Below are positions 51,217-51,703 of a stretch of 51,703 nucleotides of DNA, piece after piece. Origin of the DNA: JAEDES01 sp964616405 (GTDB lineage Bacteria > Bacillota_I > Bacilli_A > RF39 > UBA660); NCBI GenBank assembly GCA_964616405.1, contig CAZTRE010000005.1, forward strand, positions 1 through 51,703. Reading direction: 5' to 3'. A model generated the notes under the pieces. It was not told where the DNA came from and did not search any database. It saw only the letters and a program-made list of their open reading frames with translations. Each line of letters opens with the position of its first letter. Positions within the stretch are counted from its first letter, which is position 1. A program made the translations under genes and the position numbers.

Positions 51217-51703
51217 ATGAAAATAATGTCAATTAATGCAGGAAGTAGTTCTTTAAAATTTAGTCTATTTAATATGGACAATGAAGAAGTTATTGCTAGT
51301 GGATTATTTGAAAGAATTGGTATTGAACAAAGTTGTTATACAATTAAGTATAATGGTGAAAAGGTTAAACAAGAAGTTGATTTACCTGATCATAGTGTAG
51401 CTGTTTCTATTCTTTTAGAAAAGTTAGTTGATTTAGGAATTATTAAATCATTAGATGAAATTAATGGAGTAGGACATAGAATCGTTAGTGGTGGAGATCG
51501 TTATAGTGAGTCAATCTTAGTTACTGATAAAGTAGTTGAAGATATTATTGAATTAAAAGATTATGCGCCATTACATAATCCAGCTCATGTACTTGGAATT
51601 AACGCTTTTAGAAAAGCTTTACCTAATGTACCTATGACTGTAGTATTTGATACTGCATTCCATCAAACAATGGATCCAGTAAGTTATTTATATCCTGTAC
51701 CTT
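51217..51703 (+). CDS. ackA: Acetate kinase, 5' part
   Basis: Makes ATP and acetate from acetyl phosphate, the last step of fermentation to acetate. The first 162 codons lie in the window; the gene runs off the end. MSINAGSSSLKFSLFNM is the family start with the N-G-S-S-S-K phosphate-binding residues. GVGHRIVSGGDRYSES and APLHNPAHVLGI match the second signature, with the conserved His and Arg. The RBS is AAGAGGTG. No pta gene precedes it; pta may lie elsewhere. Confidence 0.95.
   Translation, partial: MKIMSINAGSSSLKFSLFNMDNEEVIASGLFERIGIEQSCYTIKYNGEKVKQEVDLPDHSVAVSILLEKLVDLGIIKSLDEINGVGHRIVSGGDRYSESILVTDKVVEDIIELKDYAPLHNPAHVLGINAFRKALPNVPMTVVFDTAFHQTMDPVSYLYPVP

Noticed and set aside
1..51703. 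CRISPR array, insertion sequence or prophage
   Set aside because: No regularly spaced repeats, transposase, integrase or phage structural genes were seen on either strand.

Overview
The window comes from a very AT-rich, low-GC Gram-positive bacterium of the Bacillota, most likely class Bacilli. The signs are strong AGGAGG-type ribosome binding sites, T-box leaders, CdaA/CdaR, EzrA, an autonomous rpsD, FemX-type bridge enzymes, sortase, YtxG/YtxH and DUF378 proteins. An uncultured gut lineage such as RF39 or Erysipelotrichia relatives is my guess; the sequence alone does not prove it. TGA is used as a stop (for example in cse60) and Trp is TGG, so the code is standard. An alpha/beta-type small acid-soluble spore protein, preceded by a sigma-G-like promoter, and a Cse60 homologue point to an endospore former or a recent descendant of one. 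No phage, transposon or CRISPR array was seen.

Layout. 1-3.8 kb: an unknown gene, tRNA-Thr(CGT), an unknown gene overlapping a FabG-like reductase, and a reverse-strand gene broken by a frameshift at its start. 3.8-10.5 kb: envelope genes on the plus strand (NlpC/P60 hydrolase, DUF378 protein, cdaA-cdaR for cyclic-di-AMP, a LolA/GerS-like lipoprotein, a cysteine-free thioredoxin-like membrane protein, a CtpA-type S41 protease). 10.5-12.7 kb: a sortase, its thioester-domain adhesin and a leftover fragment of another surface protein. 12.8-22.7 kb: formate-THF ligase, a diaminopentanoate-dehydrogenase-like protein, NfeD plus SPFH protein, radical SAM and patatin genes, and two VanY-type carboxypeptidases. 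22.8-34.8 kb: GH31 glycosidase, a leucine T-box leading a small membrane protein and leuS, a zinc-ribbon unknown, PHP phosphoesterase, Cse60, a MurJ/SpoVB-type flippase and an unusual ankyrin-AAA+ protein. 34.9-45.5 kb: tandem FemX-like transferases, trmB, a lipoprotein/disordered protein/YtxG/YtxH operon, a beta-propeller-like protein, a tyrosine T-box leading a CYTH protein and tyrS, a histidine phosphatase and a second gene frameshifted at its start. 45.6-51.7 kb: rpsD with a long leader, a split protein built of RNA-polymerase-alpha-CTD-like repeats, ezrA, thiI, sspA-type SASP and the start of ackA.

Most of what can be named concerns the cell envelope: peptidoglycan trimming, cross-bridge building, lipid II flipping, division control and surface display. 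Both aminoacyl-tRNA synthetase operons share one plan: T-box leader, then an unrelated gene, then the synthetase. Promoters are repeatedly of the extended -10 type (TGnTATAAT). The most unusual items are the ankyrin-AAA+ protein, the stop-split alpha-CTD repeat protein, the T-box-controlled membrane protein, the sortase with Gln where Arg is expected, and two genes whose clear start sites are out of frame with the coding region that follows.
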